A stretch of 64,000 nt of DNA, taken from assembly GCF_004025535.1 (NCBI RefSeq), contig NZ_QJRG01000047.1:744001-808000 (forward strand), written 5' to 3'. Below are positions 56,161 to 64,000 of the stretch, piece after piece. Origin of the DNA: Pseudomonas alkylphenolica (GTDB taxonomy: Bacteria; Pseudomonadota; Gammaproteobacteria; Pseudomonadales; Pseudomonadaceae). Both the position numbers and the translations under genes were made by a program. The notes beneath the pieces were generated by a model. It ran no database searches. It saw only the letters and a list, made by a program, of their open reading frames with translations, and was not told the origin of the DNA. Numbering within the stretch: position 1 is the stretch's first letter; each line of letters starts with the position of its first letter.

Positions 56161-57051
56161 TTATTGTTCGCCGGGCTTCATCAGCGCGATCAGCGCCCGG
56201 ATGCAGCCAGGCAATGCATCCAGTTGCCGTACCAGGATGCTGCGCTCGCGCACGGCCCAGGCTTCGTCTAGCTGGACGATGGCCAGCTCCATCGTTTTGC
56301 TGTGGCGGATGGCAGCCGACTCGGGGATCACCCCGATGCCCACCCCGACTTCAACCATGCGGCAAATGGACTCGAAGCTTGAAACCTGAATGCGCCACGA
56401 CAGCTGCACGCCGAGTTTTTCGGCCTGCTCCTGCATGAACGCCTGCAGGGTACTGCCTTGCTGCAGGCCCACGTGGTGGTAGCCAAGGGCAGCACTGAGC
56501 TTCAGCGCCTTGCCGGTATCCAGCGGGTGCCCCTTGGGCACGACCAGCACCAGCCTGTCGGTGCTGAAGTGCAGCACCTGCAGATCCTTGGCGACGACCG
56601 GCCCGGCAATGATGCCCATGTCGGTTGAACCTTCCAGCACGCCACGCACGATGTCCCTGGACAGCTTCTCTTGCAGGTCGACGGTCACGCCCGGGTTTTG
56701 CGCGAGAAAACCGGCAAGCACTTCCGGCAAAAACTCGGTCACCGCCGTGGTGTTGGCAAAGATGCGGATGTGGCCGGAGGCGTCGGTGCCGTACTCGGCG
56801 AATTCGGTTTTCAGGTAGCCAAACTGCCGCATGATCAGGCGCGCGTGCTTGAGCAGGCGCTGCCCGGCATCGGTGAGTTCCACGCCGCGGCTGTCGCGGT
56901 ACAGCAGGTGGCAGTTGAGCTGGGTTTCCATGGCCTTGATGCGCACGCTGGCAGCGGCAGGCGAGATGAATGCGCGCTTGGCGCCTTGCGTCAGGCTGGG
57001 GGCCTCGGCGATGTGAATGAACAGGCGAAGGTCGGTGAGATCCAGGTGCAT
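56161..57051 (-). CDS. LysR-type regulator, likely of the itaconate operon (296 aa)
   Basis: Winged helix at the N-terminus (LRLFIHIAEAPSLTQGAKRA, ISPAAASVRIKAMETQL) and a periplasmic-binding-like effector domain (about 90-296). It diverges from the hydratase gene with 126 bp between. In P. aeruginosa the itaconate cluster is divergently flanked by the LysR gene PA0877 (ItcR), which activates it with itaconate or its CoA ester. I infer the same here from order and orientation. Confidence 0.8.
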   Translation of the reverse strand: MHLDLTDLRLFIHIAEAPSLTQGAKRAFISPAAASVRIKAMETQLNCHLLYRDSRGVELTDAGQRLLKHARLIMRQFGYLKTEFAEYGTDASGHIRIFANTTAVTEFLPEVLAGFLAQNPGVTVDLQEKLSRDIVRGVLEGSTDMGIIAGPVVAKDLQVLHFSTDRLVLVVPKGHPLDTGKALKLSAALGYHHVGLQQGSTLQAFMQEQAEKLGVQLSWRIQVSSFESICRMVEVGVGIGVIPESAAIRHSKTMELAIVQLDEAWAVRERSILVRQLDALPGCIRALIALMKPGEQ

Positions 57052-57177
57052 GAGGTCATTCCAACGTGGCGCTAGCGTTAATCAAAGCAGAACGCCGGGT
57101 TTAAGAAACGCTACTTCTCAGAACGATACAAGGCTCTCATGATCGACACATAACAACAACCGTCAGGAAGAGATTTG
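57052..57177. promoter_or_regulatory. divergent LysR-hydratase control region
   Basis: 126 bp between the two start codons. It contains the dyad-like GCTAGC and AT-rich runs (TTAATCAAAG, TTTAAGAAA) at 57072-57110, where a T-N11-A LysR site would be expected. Exact site and promoters cannot be fixed by eye. Confidence 0.45.
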
Positions 57178-58005
57178 ATGTCCCACTCGAATTTCACTGC
57201 ATGGATCGGGCGCACCGAAACGGTCGCCGATCTGCTGGACGAGGCGCAGCTCAAACGCATCGCCGCGACCCTGGGTGAAGTGCCCCCGGCACCAGGCGAG
57301 CCGCTGCCCGCGCTGTGGCATTGGTGCTTCTTTCAGGCGCCGGTCGATGAGGCCGTGCTGGGCGCCGATGGTCACCCGGCCAGAGGTGGTTTCCTGCCCC
57401 CGGCCGAGGACCGTGTGCGCATGTGGGCGGGCGGCCGGGTGGAGTTCTTCGCGCCGCTCGTCGCGGGTGAGCCGGCCAGCCGTAACTCCACCATCCTGCG
57501 CATCGAAGAAAAGACCGGCCAGGCCGGAAAGCTGCTGTTCGTGACGGTCTGCCACGAGTACGTCCAGCACGGCGATGTGCGCGTGCGTGAAGAGCAGGAC
57601 ATCGTCTTCCGCGAGCCCGCAGCGCCAAAGCTGCGTTCCTCCGAAGCATTGCCCGCAGGGCATTGGGCCGAGCAGGTGACAGCCTCGGCAACGATGCTGT
57701 TTCGCTACTCCGCCGTGACCTTCAACGGCCACCGCATTCATTACGACTTTCCCTACGCCACCGAGGTGGAAGGCTACCCCGGGCTGGTGGTGCACGGCCC
57801 GCTGATTGCCACGCTGAACCTGCGCGCGTTTCTGCGCGCCAACCCCACGCGTTCAGTGCGCAAGTTTGCCTACCGCGGCGTCCGTCCGCTGTTTTCGCCC
57901 GAGCCTTTCGAGGTCGGCGGGCGTATCGATGCGCCCGGCACTGCGCAGCTGTGGGCCGGCAATCAGGCGGGCATGGCGCAGGTCGCCGACGTGGAATTTG
58001 AATGA
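57178..58005 (+). CDS. ich: itaconyl-CoA hydratase (FAS1-like/MaoC type, 275 aa)
   Basis: Double hot-dog protein of the mesaconyl-C4-CoA hydratase type. N-terminal part GFLPPAEDRVRMWAGGRVEF; C-terminal hydratase site FNGHRIHYDFPYA with His188/Asp190 and HGPL at His206. In P. aeruginosa Ich turns itaconyl-CoA into (S)-citramalyl-CoA. Start at 57178 with aggaagag 6 nt upstream. First gene of the operon. Confidence 0.85.
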   Translation: MSHSNFTAWIGRTETVADLLDEAQLKRIAATLGEVPPAPGEPLPALWHWCFFQAPVDEAVLGADGHPARGGFLPPAEDRVRMWAGGRVEFFAPLVAGEPASRNSTILRIEEKTGQAGKLLFVTVCHEYVQHGDVRVREEQDIVFREPAAPKLRSSEALPAGHWAEQVTASATMLFRYSAVTFNGHRIHYDFPYATEVEGYPGLVVHGPLIATLNLRAFLRANPTRSVRKFAYRGVRPLFSPEPFEVGGRIDAPGTAQLWAGNQAGMAQVADVEFE

Positions 58006-58043
58006 GCCGCACCTTCGGGTCGAACACACGAGAGCCGTTACCG

Positions 58044-59207
58044 ATGAACTACAAGAACAACGAAGAAATCAATGCGATCCGTGAAGGCGTCAGAAGCCTG
58101 TGTGCAGGTTTTGATGCCGCGTACTGGCGCAAAATCGACGAAGACAAAGGCTTTCCCGAGGCGTTCGTCACCGCGCTCACCGAGGCCGGCTGGCTGGCGG
58201 CGATGATCCCCGCCGAGTACGGCGGCTCGGGCCTGGGCCTCACCGAAGCGTCGGTGATCCTCGAAGAGGTCAATGCCTGCGGGGGCAACTCCGGCACCGT
58301 CCACGGGCAGATGTACAACATGTTCACCTTGCTGCGTCATGGCAGCGAAGCGCAGAAGCGCTACTACCTGCCGAAACTCGCCAGCGGTGAACTGCGCCTG
58401 CAGTCGATGGGGGTGACGGAGCCAACCACGGGAACCGACACCACCAAGATCAAAACCACCGCGGTCAAGCGCGGCGACAAATACGTCATCAATGGCCAGA
58501 AGGTGTGGATTTCGCGTATCCAGCATTCCGACCTGATGATTCTGCTGGCCCGCACCACACCGCTGGCCGAGGTGCAGAAGAAGTCGGACGGCATGTCGAT
58601 TTTCCTCGTCGACCTGCGCGAGGCCATCGGCAATGGCCTGTCGGTTCAGCCGATCGCCAACATGGTCAACCACGAGACCAACGAGCTGTTCTTCGACAAT
58701 CTTGAGTTGCATGAATCCACCCTGATCGGCGAAGAGGGCAAGGGCTTTCGCTACATCCTCGATGGCCTGAACGCCGAGCGCACTTTGATCGCTGCCGAGT
58801 GCATCGGCGATGGCCGCTGGTTCATCGAAAAGGCCCGTAACTACGCCAAGGAACGTGTGGTGTTCGGCCGGCCGATCGGCCAGAACCAGGGCATTCAGTT
58901 TCCCATTGCCGAGGTGCACATCGAGGTCGAAGCGGCCGACCTGATGCGTTGGCGTGCCTGCGAAGAATACGACAGCGGCCAGGCGGCGGGCGCCAGTGCC
59001 AACATGGCCAAGTACCTGGCGGCGAAGGCCTCGTGGGAGGCGGCGAACGCCTGCCTGCAAACCCATGGCGGCTTCGGCTTTGCCTGCGAATACGACGTTG
59101 AGCGCAAGTTCCGCGAAACCCGCCTGTACCAGGTCGCACCGATCTCCACCAACCTCATTCTTGCCTACGTAGCCGAGCACCTGCTTGAGCTGCCCCGCAG
59201 CTTCTAA
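58044..59207 (+). CDS. acyl-CoA dehydrogenase family protein (387 aa)
   Basis: Start at MNYKNNEEINAIREGVRSLC. FAD-binding segments MGVTEPTTGTDTTKIKTTAV and WISRIQHSDL and the C-terminal CLQTHGGFGFACEYDVERKF fit the family. The equivalent gene (PA0879) sits in the P. aeruginosa itaconate cluster; it is not needed for the three core reactions and may extend the range to methyl-succinate-like substrates, which is inference. Confidence 0.88.
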   Translation: MNYKNNEEINAIREGVRSLCAGFDAAYWRKIDEDKGFPEAFVTALTEAGWLAAMIPAEYGGSGLGLTEASVILEEVNACGGNSGTVHGQMYNMFTLLRHGSEAQKRYYLPKLASGELRLQSMGVTEPTTGTDTTKIKTTAVKRGDKYVINGQKVWISRIQHSDLMILLARTTPLAEVQKKSDGMSIFLVDLREAIGNGLSVQPIANMVNHETNELFFDNLELHESTLIGEEGKGFRYILDGLNAERTLIAAECIGDGRWFIEKARNYAKERVVFGRPIGQNQGIQFPIAEVHIEVEAADLMRWRACEEYDSGQAAGASANMAKYLAAKASWEAANACLQTHGGFGFACEYDVERKFRETRLYQVAPISTNLILAYVAEHLLELPRSF

Positions 59208-59217
59208 GGAGACGGCC

Positions 59218-60582
59218 ATGAACAATACCCACGCATTGGCTGGCTTTCTCGCAGACCTGCAATTCGAGGCCATCCCGCCTTCGGTGATGCGCCGCGCCGA
59301 GGACCTGTTTCTCGACTGGCTCGGCTCTGCGCTGGCCAGCAAAGGCTCGCACCCGGTGCCGCTGTTCGAGCGCTACGCAGCACTCATGGGCCCTGATCGC
59401 GGCGCCTCGACGATTATCGTCAGCGGCAAGACAACCTCGTCGTACTTCGCGGCGCTGGTGAACGGTGCGTCCTCGCACCTGGTAGAGCAGGACGACCTGC
59501 ACAACAGCTCGGTGCTGCACCCGGCGACGGTGGTGTTTCCGGCGGTGCTGGCGGCGGCCCAGGAGCTGAACAAATCCGGACGGGAGCTGCTGGTGGCCTC
59601 GGTGGCAGGCTACGAAGCGGGCATTCGCATCGGCGAATTCCTCGGGCGCTCGCACTACCGGATCTTCCACACCACGGCGACGGTGGGCACCCTGGCCGCC
59701 GCCGTCGCGGTCGGCAAGCTGCTGGGCTTCAACAAGGAACAGTTCATCAACCTGTTCGGCAACGCCGGCACGCAAGCCGCCGGCCTCTGGGAGTTCCTCC
59801 GCGATGCCGCGGATTCCAAGCAACTGCACACCGCCAAAGCGGCGGCCGACGGTTTGCTCGCCGCGTACCTGACCGAAGACGGCCTGACAGGGGCGAGGAA
59901 TATCCTTGAGGGCGAGCAGGGCATGGCGGCCGGGATGTCCAGTGACGCCGACCCATCGAAGCTCGCCGATCGCCTCGGCGAGCGCTGGGCCCTGGCCGAG
60001 ACCTCCTTCAAGTTCCACGCCTCGTGCCGCCATACCCACCCGGCCGCCGATGCGCTGCTGGCGGTGATGCAAAAGGAAAACCTCAAAGCGTCCGACATCG
60101 CCTCGGTGGTAACCCATGTGCACCAGGGCGCAATCGATGTGCTGGGGCGGGTGACGGTGCCGCAGACCGTGCACCAGGCCAAGTTCTCCATGGGCACCGT
60201 GCTGGCGCTGATTGCGGTGCATGGCAAAGCCGGGCTGACCGAGTTTCAGTCGCTGGCGCTCACCGACCCCGAGGTCGTCGCATTTCGCCAGCGGGTCAGC
60301 ATGCAACTGGACCCGGAGGTCGACGGCGCCTACCCCGAGCGCTGGCTCGGGCGCGTCAGCATCACCACTACTGAGGGCCGGGTAGTCGCCGGTGCCATCG
60401 ACGAACCCAAGGGCGATCCGGGCAACACCCTGAGCCGGCCAGAACTGGAAGACAAGTTCGCGCGCCTGGTGCGCTTCTCGAAGGCGCTGGACCCGGTGCA
60501 GTCAAACACCCTGATCAATCGCGTGTGGTCCCTGGACGACACGCGCAACCTGGCGGCGCTGACGGAGTTCGACCATGAGTGA
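59218..60582 (+). CDS. MmgE/PrpD family protein (454 aa)
   Basis: Starts at MNNTHALAGFLADLQFEAIP with aaggaga upstream. VEQDDLHNSSVLHPATVVFP, then AGYEAGIRIGEFLG, FHTTATVGTLAAAVAVGKLL and SFKFHASCRHTHPAADALL are the conserved blocks of 2-methylcitrate/iminodisuccinate-type lyases. The matching gene PA0881 lies in the itaconate cluster of P. aeruginosa. It may hydrate or dehydrate a methylated C5 acid such as citramalate; unproven. Overlaps the CoA-transferase gene by 8 nt. Confidence 0.88.
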   Translation: MNNTHALAGFLADLQFEAIPPSVMRRAEDLFLDWLGSALASKGSHPVPLFERYAALMGPDRGASTIIVSGKTTSSYFAALVNGASSHLVEQDDLHNSSVLHPATVVFPAVLAAAQELNKSGRELLVASVAGYEAGIRIGEFLGRSHYRIFHTTATVGTLAAAVAVGKLLGFNKEQFINLFGNAGTQAAGLWEFLRDAADSKQLHTAKAAADGLLAAYLTEDGLTGARNILEGEQGMAAGMSSDADPSKLADRLGERWALAETSFKFHASCRHTHPAADALLAVMQKENLKASDIASVVTHVHQGAIDVLGRVTVPQTVHQAKFSMGTVLALIAVHGKAGLTEFQSLALTDPEVVAFRQRVSMQLDPEVDGAYPERWLGRVSITTTEGRVVAGAIDEPKGDPGNTLSRPELEDKFARLVRFSKALDPVQSNTLINRVWSLDDTRNLAALTEFDHE

Positions 60583-61780
60583 GCAAAACGCTTCCCCACG
60601 CCCGTTGGACGGCATCACCGTGGTGAGCCTTGAACATGCCATTGCGGCGCCTTTCTGCACCCGCCAGCTGGCGGACCTGGGTGCCCGCGTGATCAAGATC
60701 GAACGGCCGGCGGGCGGTGATTTCGCCCGGGCCTACGACACCCGCACCAAGGGCCTGGCGTCGCATTTCGTGTGGACCAACCGCTCCAAGGAAAGCCTCA
60801 CCCTCGATGTGAAGAAAGACGGCGCCGACACGATTCTCGAAGCGCTGCTGGCCAAGGCCGACGTCCTCGTGCAGAACCTCGCACCCGGAGCGGCGGCACG
60901 CATGGGGCTATCGTTCGAAGCGCTGCGCGAGCGCTTCCCTCGGCTCGTCGTCTGTGACATCTCCGGGTACGGCGAGGGCGGGCCGTATGAGCAGAAGAAG
61001 GCCTATGACTTGCTGATCCAGAGCGAGGGCGGGTTTCTTTCGGTGACCGGTGGTGTAGGGGAGAACGAACTGGCCAAGGCGGGGTGCTCGATTGCCGATA
61101 TCGCTGCTGGCATGTACGCCTATACCGGTATTTTGTCGGCACTGATGCTGCGCGAAAAAACCGGGGTGGGCAGCCGCGTGGATGTCAGCATGCTCGAAAG
61201 CCTGGTCGAGTGGATGGGCTATCCGATGTACTACGCGTTCGACGGTGCAGAGCCGCCGGCGCGGGCCGGTGCCGCGCATGCCACCATTTATCCCTATGGC
61301 CCGTTTCCCGTCGGCGACGGCGATACGATCATGCTTGGGCTACAGAACGAGCGCGAGTGGGCGTTGTTCTGTGAACGCGTGCTGCGCCAACCGCAGCTGC
61401 TGGCGGATGAGCGCTTCAGTTCCAACGCCAAGCGCTCCGCCAACCGGCAGGCGCTGCGTGCGATTATCGTCAGCGCGTTTGCCGACCTCGGCATTCAGGA
61501 AGTGGTCAGCCGCCTCGATCAGGCGCCTATCGCCAACGCCAAGGTCAACGACATGCACGGCGTGTGGAAGCACCCGCAACTGCAGGCGCGCAAGCGCTGG
61601 GTGGATGTCAGCAGCCCCAAGGGCGAGTTGCCGGCGCTGTTGCCGCCGGGTGCCAACAGCGCATTTACGCCACGCATGGATGCCATCCCCGCGCTGGGTG
61701 AGCACAGTGAAGCGGTACTTGCCGAGCTGGGGTATTCCTTGAGCGACGTAGAGCAATTGAAATCGGCGGGTGTGATATGA
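60575..61780 (+). CDS. ict: itaconate CoA-transferase, class III family (401 aa)
   Basis: Family III CoA-transferase: LEHAIAAPFCTRQLADLGAR at the N-terminus and the catalytic Asp175 in CSIADIAAGMYA. GVGSRVDVSMLESLVEWMGY follows the active site. In this context it moves CoA from succinyl-CoA to itaconate. Position directly before the lyase gene equals PA0882-PA0883. Confidence 0.88.
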   Translation: MSEQNASPRPLDGITVVSLEHAIAAPFCTRQLADLGARVIKIERPAGGDFARAYDTRTKGLASHFVWTNRSKESLTLDVKKDGADTILEALLAKADVLVQNLAPGAAARMGLSFEALRERFPRLVVCDISGYGEGGPYEQKKAYDLLIQSEGGFLSVTGGVGENELAKAGCSIADIAAGMYAYTGILSALMLREKTGVGSRVDVSMLESLVEWMGYPMYYAFDGAEPPARAGAAHATIYPYGPFPVGDGDTIMLGLQNEREWALFCERVLRQPQLLADERFSSNAKRSANRQALRAIIVSAFADLGIQEVVSRLDQAPIANAKVNDMHGVWKHPQLQARKRWVDVSSPKGELPALLPPGANSAFTPRMDAIPALGEHSEAVLAELGYSLSDVEQLKSAGVI

Positions 61781-62598
61781 GCATGGCGCTGGAACCCTCG
61801 GTCAAGACCGCGCTGTTCGTGCCGGGCAGTCGCCCGGACCGGTTCGCCAAAGCACTCGCCACGGGTGCGGACCGGGTCATCGTTGACTTTGAAGATGCCG
61901 TTGAAGAGCCGCTGAAGCAGCAGGCGCGGGCGAACCTTGCAGCGTTTTTTTCCGCCAACCCCACGGTGTCAGTGGTGGTCAGGGTCAATGCCTATGGCCA
62001 TCCGGAGCATGAGGCAGACCTGGCGTTCTGCAGCGGCTTCGCTCAGGTATCGGCGATACTGTTGCCAAAGGCAGAGTCGGCCGCACAGGTGAACCATGCC
62101 GCCCTGAGTGGCAAGCGCATCTGGCCCTTGATCGAAAGTGCAGAGGGCCTGCGCAACCTCGCTGAAATAGCCTGCGCCAACGGTGTTGAACGCCTGGCGT
62201 TCGGCGCGCTGGACCTTGGCCTGGATCTGGGGGTGCAGGCGACCAGCACGGCTGCCGTGCGGATCTTTGACCAGGTGCGCTACAGCATCCTGCTGAACAC
62301 CCGGCTTGCCAGATTGGCCAGGCCGCTTGATACGGTGTTCCCCGACTTTTCCGATAGCGAGGGTTTGGCTGATTTTGCCCGCGATGCGCTGCACATGGGC
62401 TTTGGCGGCATGCTGTGCATCCATCCCGCTCAGGTGCCGGTGGCGGCGGCGGTGTTTCAACCGTCGGTGCAGGAGATCGAGTGGGCGCGCAAGGTGCTGC
62501 AGGCGGCGGAGGGTGCGCCGGGTGCATTCAGGCTTGAAGGCAAAATGATCGATGCTCCCGTCATTGCTGCCGCTCGCCAGGTACTCAAGCGCGGCTAG
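61777..62598 (+). CDS. ccl: (S)-citramalyl-CoA lyase, CitE-like (273 aa)
   Basis: TALFVPGSRPDRFAKALATG and VIVDFEDAVEEPLKQQAR open the HpcH/HpaI/CitE barrel; ESAEGLRNLAEIA and LAFGALDLGLDLG give the metal and CoA contact regions. It splits (S)-citramalyl-CoA to acetyl-CoA and pyruvate, the last step of itaconate breakdown. ATGA overlap with ict. Last gene of the operon. Confidence 0.87.
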   Translation: MSMALEPSVKTALFVPGSRPDRFAKALATGADRVIVDFEDAVEEPLKQQARANLAAFFSANPTVSVVVRVNAYGHPEHEADLAFCSGFAQVSAILLPKAESAAQVNHAALSGKRIWPLIESAEGLRNLAEIACANGVERLAFGALDLGLDLGVQATSTAAVRIFDQVRYSILLNTRLARLARPLDTVFPDFSDSEGLADFARDALHMGFGGMLCIHPAQVPVAAAVFQPSVQEIEWARKVLQAAEGAPGAFRLEGKMIDAPVIAAARQVLKRG

Positions 62599-62648
62599 GC
62601 CGGTGAGCGCTTCGCGCTCAATCGCCGGCAAGCCTGGCTCGTGCAGTG
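62599..62648 (+). repeat. REP-like hairpin after the itaconate operon
   Basis: Inner stem GAGCGC (62605-62610) / GCGCTC (62614-62619), outer GCCGG (62599-62603) / CCGGC (62625-62629), then AAGCCTGGCTC as in fluorescens-type REP sequences. Probably serves as transcript end for the operon. Confidence 0.65.
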
Positions 62649-62722
62649 CCGCTGTTGGCGACGGGCTGGCATGATTCCTTGAAGTGCGGTATTGGTGTCG
62701 CGCCAATTTCAAGGAGATCGAT

Positions 62723-63112
62723 GTGGAGTGGTATGAATCGTTGTTTTTGCAGGCTTGTGGCCATGTCCTCACGCAGTCGCGCGTGGCCAACCTGCGCCGG
62801 GTCAGCGGAGTCCTGAACCTGGATACCGAGCCTACCCGTGACCTTGTCGCCGCCTACCAGCGCGGCGTCGGGTTGGTGTTCAGCGTTGCCGAAATGCAGC
62901 AGAAGCTGGCCGCGGGCGCCGAGTGCGTGTTGCTCCTGCTCGTGCATGAGCATCAGTTCTCCAGCACCCTGGAGCAACTGCAAATCAAGCACGACGTGGT
63001 CCTGAGCGCCACCTTGCGCACCGACGCAAGGTCGAGTGACTTCTCCAATTACCATATCGACGTAGCGCTGATCCGCAAGACCTCGGCTGGCGCGATGGGG
63101 GTCGCACACTAG
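62723..63112 (+). CDS. unrecognised protein between itaconate operon and porin (129 aa)
   Basis: GTG at 62723 chosen because aaggag lies 6 nt upstream. The product (MEWYESLFLQACGHVLTQSR... SDFSNYHIDVALIRKTSAG) is an alpha/beta protein of cytoplasmic type. I do not recognise a family. It is separated from ccl by the REP-like hairpin, so it may have its own promoter. Confidence 0.5.
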   Translation: MEWYESLFLQACGHVLTQSRVANLRRVSGVLNLDTEPTRDLVAAYQRGVGLVFSVAEMQQKLAAGAECVLLLLVHEHQFSSTLEQLQIKHDVVLSATLRTDARSSDFSNYHIDVALIRKTSAGAMGVAH

Positions 63113-63121
63113 ACCCCAGCG

Positions 63122-64000
63122 TTACAGAATCTTGAACGGAACGTTGATGATCAGGCGAAACTCTTCAATGTTGTTCTCCAGCTGAAACTGGCTGGAGCGG
63201 TGCCAGACATAGCCACCGGTGACGCTGGCGCCCTTGAAGTCGCCGGATTGCACGGCGTAACTGGCGAGGGTGCCCACTTCATAGTGGTTTTCGTCATCCT
63301 GGTTCTTGAATGTCGAATACATACCGTTCGGGCCACCGTTGTAATGGATGGCATCGATACCCCAACCCTTGATGTACCAGACGGACGTTCGCAGGCCGGG
63401 TAGGCCGTAAGCGGCAAAGTCGTTCATGTAATTGACCTGGAACGATTTTTCGTTCGGCCCGTTATAGTTCGACAGCGCAATGTTGGGCAGGTTGATCGCG
63501 TTGGACTCACCGACGAAGTCGAAGAACTCATCGCCATCGATTTTCTGCAGGCCAAGTTTGAGCGTGTGGTTTTTCCAGGTTGGCGCGACGCTCAGGCCAT
63601 AGGCCTGCTGGTCGATATAGCCACCTTTCTCGGCGCCACTGGACTGGGTGTTGTAGGCATCCAGCTGCACGTCGGTGCTGATCGGGCCCCATTGGCATTT
63701 CTTGCCCAGGCCAAGGTACTCACGGTCCCAGATATCCTCGAAGCGCGACAGGTAAGCGCTGCTGCGCCATCCGCTCTTGGAAACATAGTCAGCGCCGCCA
63801 TAGGCAATGAAGTCGCTGGTCACGGGTTTCAGTGTGTAGGTCGGAGTCAGGTCCTGGGTACCGGCGCCGGTTCTCGGCGAGGCCTTGTCGAAGTAGCCGG
63901 ACTTGATTGTCAGGCCCTCGATGTCATGGCTTTCAAGCGAGATGCCGTCGAACGAGGCGGGCAGTGTGCGGGTATCGGCATAGCTCATGACCGGGCTTTT
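63122..64000 (-). CDS. OprD-family porin, N-terminus beyond window
   Basis: Leftward gene whose start is off the right edge; 292 codons are seen. SPVMSYADTRTLPASFDGIS, SHDIEGLTIKSGYFDKASPR and GGADYVSKSGWRSSAYLSRF are the characteristic OprD middle, and the end IINVPFKIL closes the barrel. It lies beside the itaconate operon and could be its outer-membrane uptake channel (inference). Confidence 0.88.
   Translation of the reverse strand, partial: KSPVMSYADTRTLPASFDGISLESHDIEGLTIKSGYFDKASPRTGAGTQDLTPTYTLKPVTSDFIAYGGADYVSKSGWRSSAYLSRFEDIWDREYLGLGKKCQWGPISTDVQLDAYNTQSSGAEKGGYIDQQAYGLSVAPTWKNHTLKLGLQKIDGDEFFDFVGESNAINLPNIALSNYNGPNEKSFQVNYMNDFAAYGLPGLRTSVWYIKGWGIDAIHYNGGPNGMYSTFKNQDDENHYEVGTLASYAVQSGDFKGASVTGGYVWHRSSQFQLENNIEEFRLIINVPFKIL

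Noticed and set aside
56629..57075. Long rightward frames opposite the LysR gene
   Set aside because: They are antisense shadows of a well-supported gene with correct codon pattern on the minus strand.
62723..63112. BLUF-type photoreceptor
   Set aside because: Size and position first suggested it, but the conserved Tyr/Gln FAD-binding N-terminal pattern is absent.
1..64000. CRISPR array
   Set aside because: No regularly spaced repeats of 24-40 bp were seen anywhere in the window.

Overview
The window is about 60 percent GC and looks like a Pseudomonas chromosome, probably of the P. putida/fluorescens group. The reasons are Pseudomonas-restricted families (DUF1654, DUF3077, DUF6124-like), two OprD-type porins, P. 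putida-type REP sequences and a tRNA-Pro(GGG) 3' end that reads like the Pseudomonas gene. All calls come from reading the sequence; no database search was run.

Positions 1 to about 41,321 are the right-hand part of a lambdoid siphovirus prophage. Its left end (integrase, early recombination genes, intact tRNA) lies outside the window. From left to right it holds: a leftward operon of small overlapping genes (1-3683); a switch region with PL/OL, a LexA-box DUF1654 gene, a lipoprotein gene behind cI, cI, OR/PR and cro (3700-6034); early right genes including a KilAC antirepressor, O-like and P-like replication proteins, NinB and NinG (6067-11340); an accessory block with HicAB, a holin, a proteasome-like Ntn-hydrolase and a TIR-domain protein (11341-14186); terminase, portal, head, neck and tail genes with a programmed -1 frameshift (14273-34387); a tailspike, an exported SGNH hydrolase, a GH19 endolysin and Rz/Rz1 spanins (34445-38519); and a LexA-boxed umuDC pair (39311-41037). 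The right end is a 50-nt tRNA-Pro(GGG) 3' fragment at 41272-41321.

Positions 41,330-47,600 are a patchy region beside this integration site. It holds the C-terminal remnant of a tyrosine recombinase, a degenerate tRNA-like 3' end, an HNH nuclease that may be a type IV-like restriction enzyme, DUF6124-like and DUF3077 genes (the first behind a leader able to pair with its own Shine-Dalgarno sequence), a membrane protein and several small exported or lipoprotein genes.

Positions 47,667-64,000 are catabolic. An OprD porin diverges from a tightly coupled ABC importer of the branched-chain amino acid type (five genes), followed by an aldehyde dehydrogenase and a short-chain dehydrogenase. A LysR regulator then diverges from a five-gene operon (hydratase, acyl-CoA dehydrogenase, MmgE/PrpD, class III CoA-transferase, CitE-like lyase) that matches the Pseudomonas itaconate degradation cluster. 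The products would be acetyl-CoA and pyruvate. A second OprD-type porin runs off the right edge.

The prophage appears tied to host SOS at three points (cleavable CI, LexA box at DUF1654, LexA box at umuDC). It carries several candidate lysogeny or defence genes: the cI-linked lipoprotein, HicAB, the TIR protein and the exported SGNH hydrolase. The less ordinary observations are a twice-occurring leader RNA with compensatory changes, the TIR/Ntn-hydrolase pair, the SD-complementary leader near 43 kb and the layered integration remnants at tRNA-Pro.
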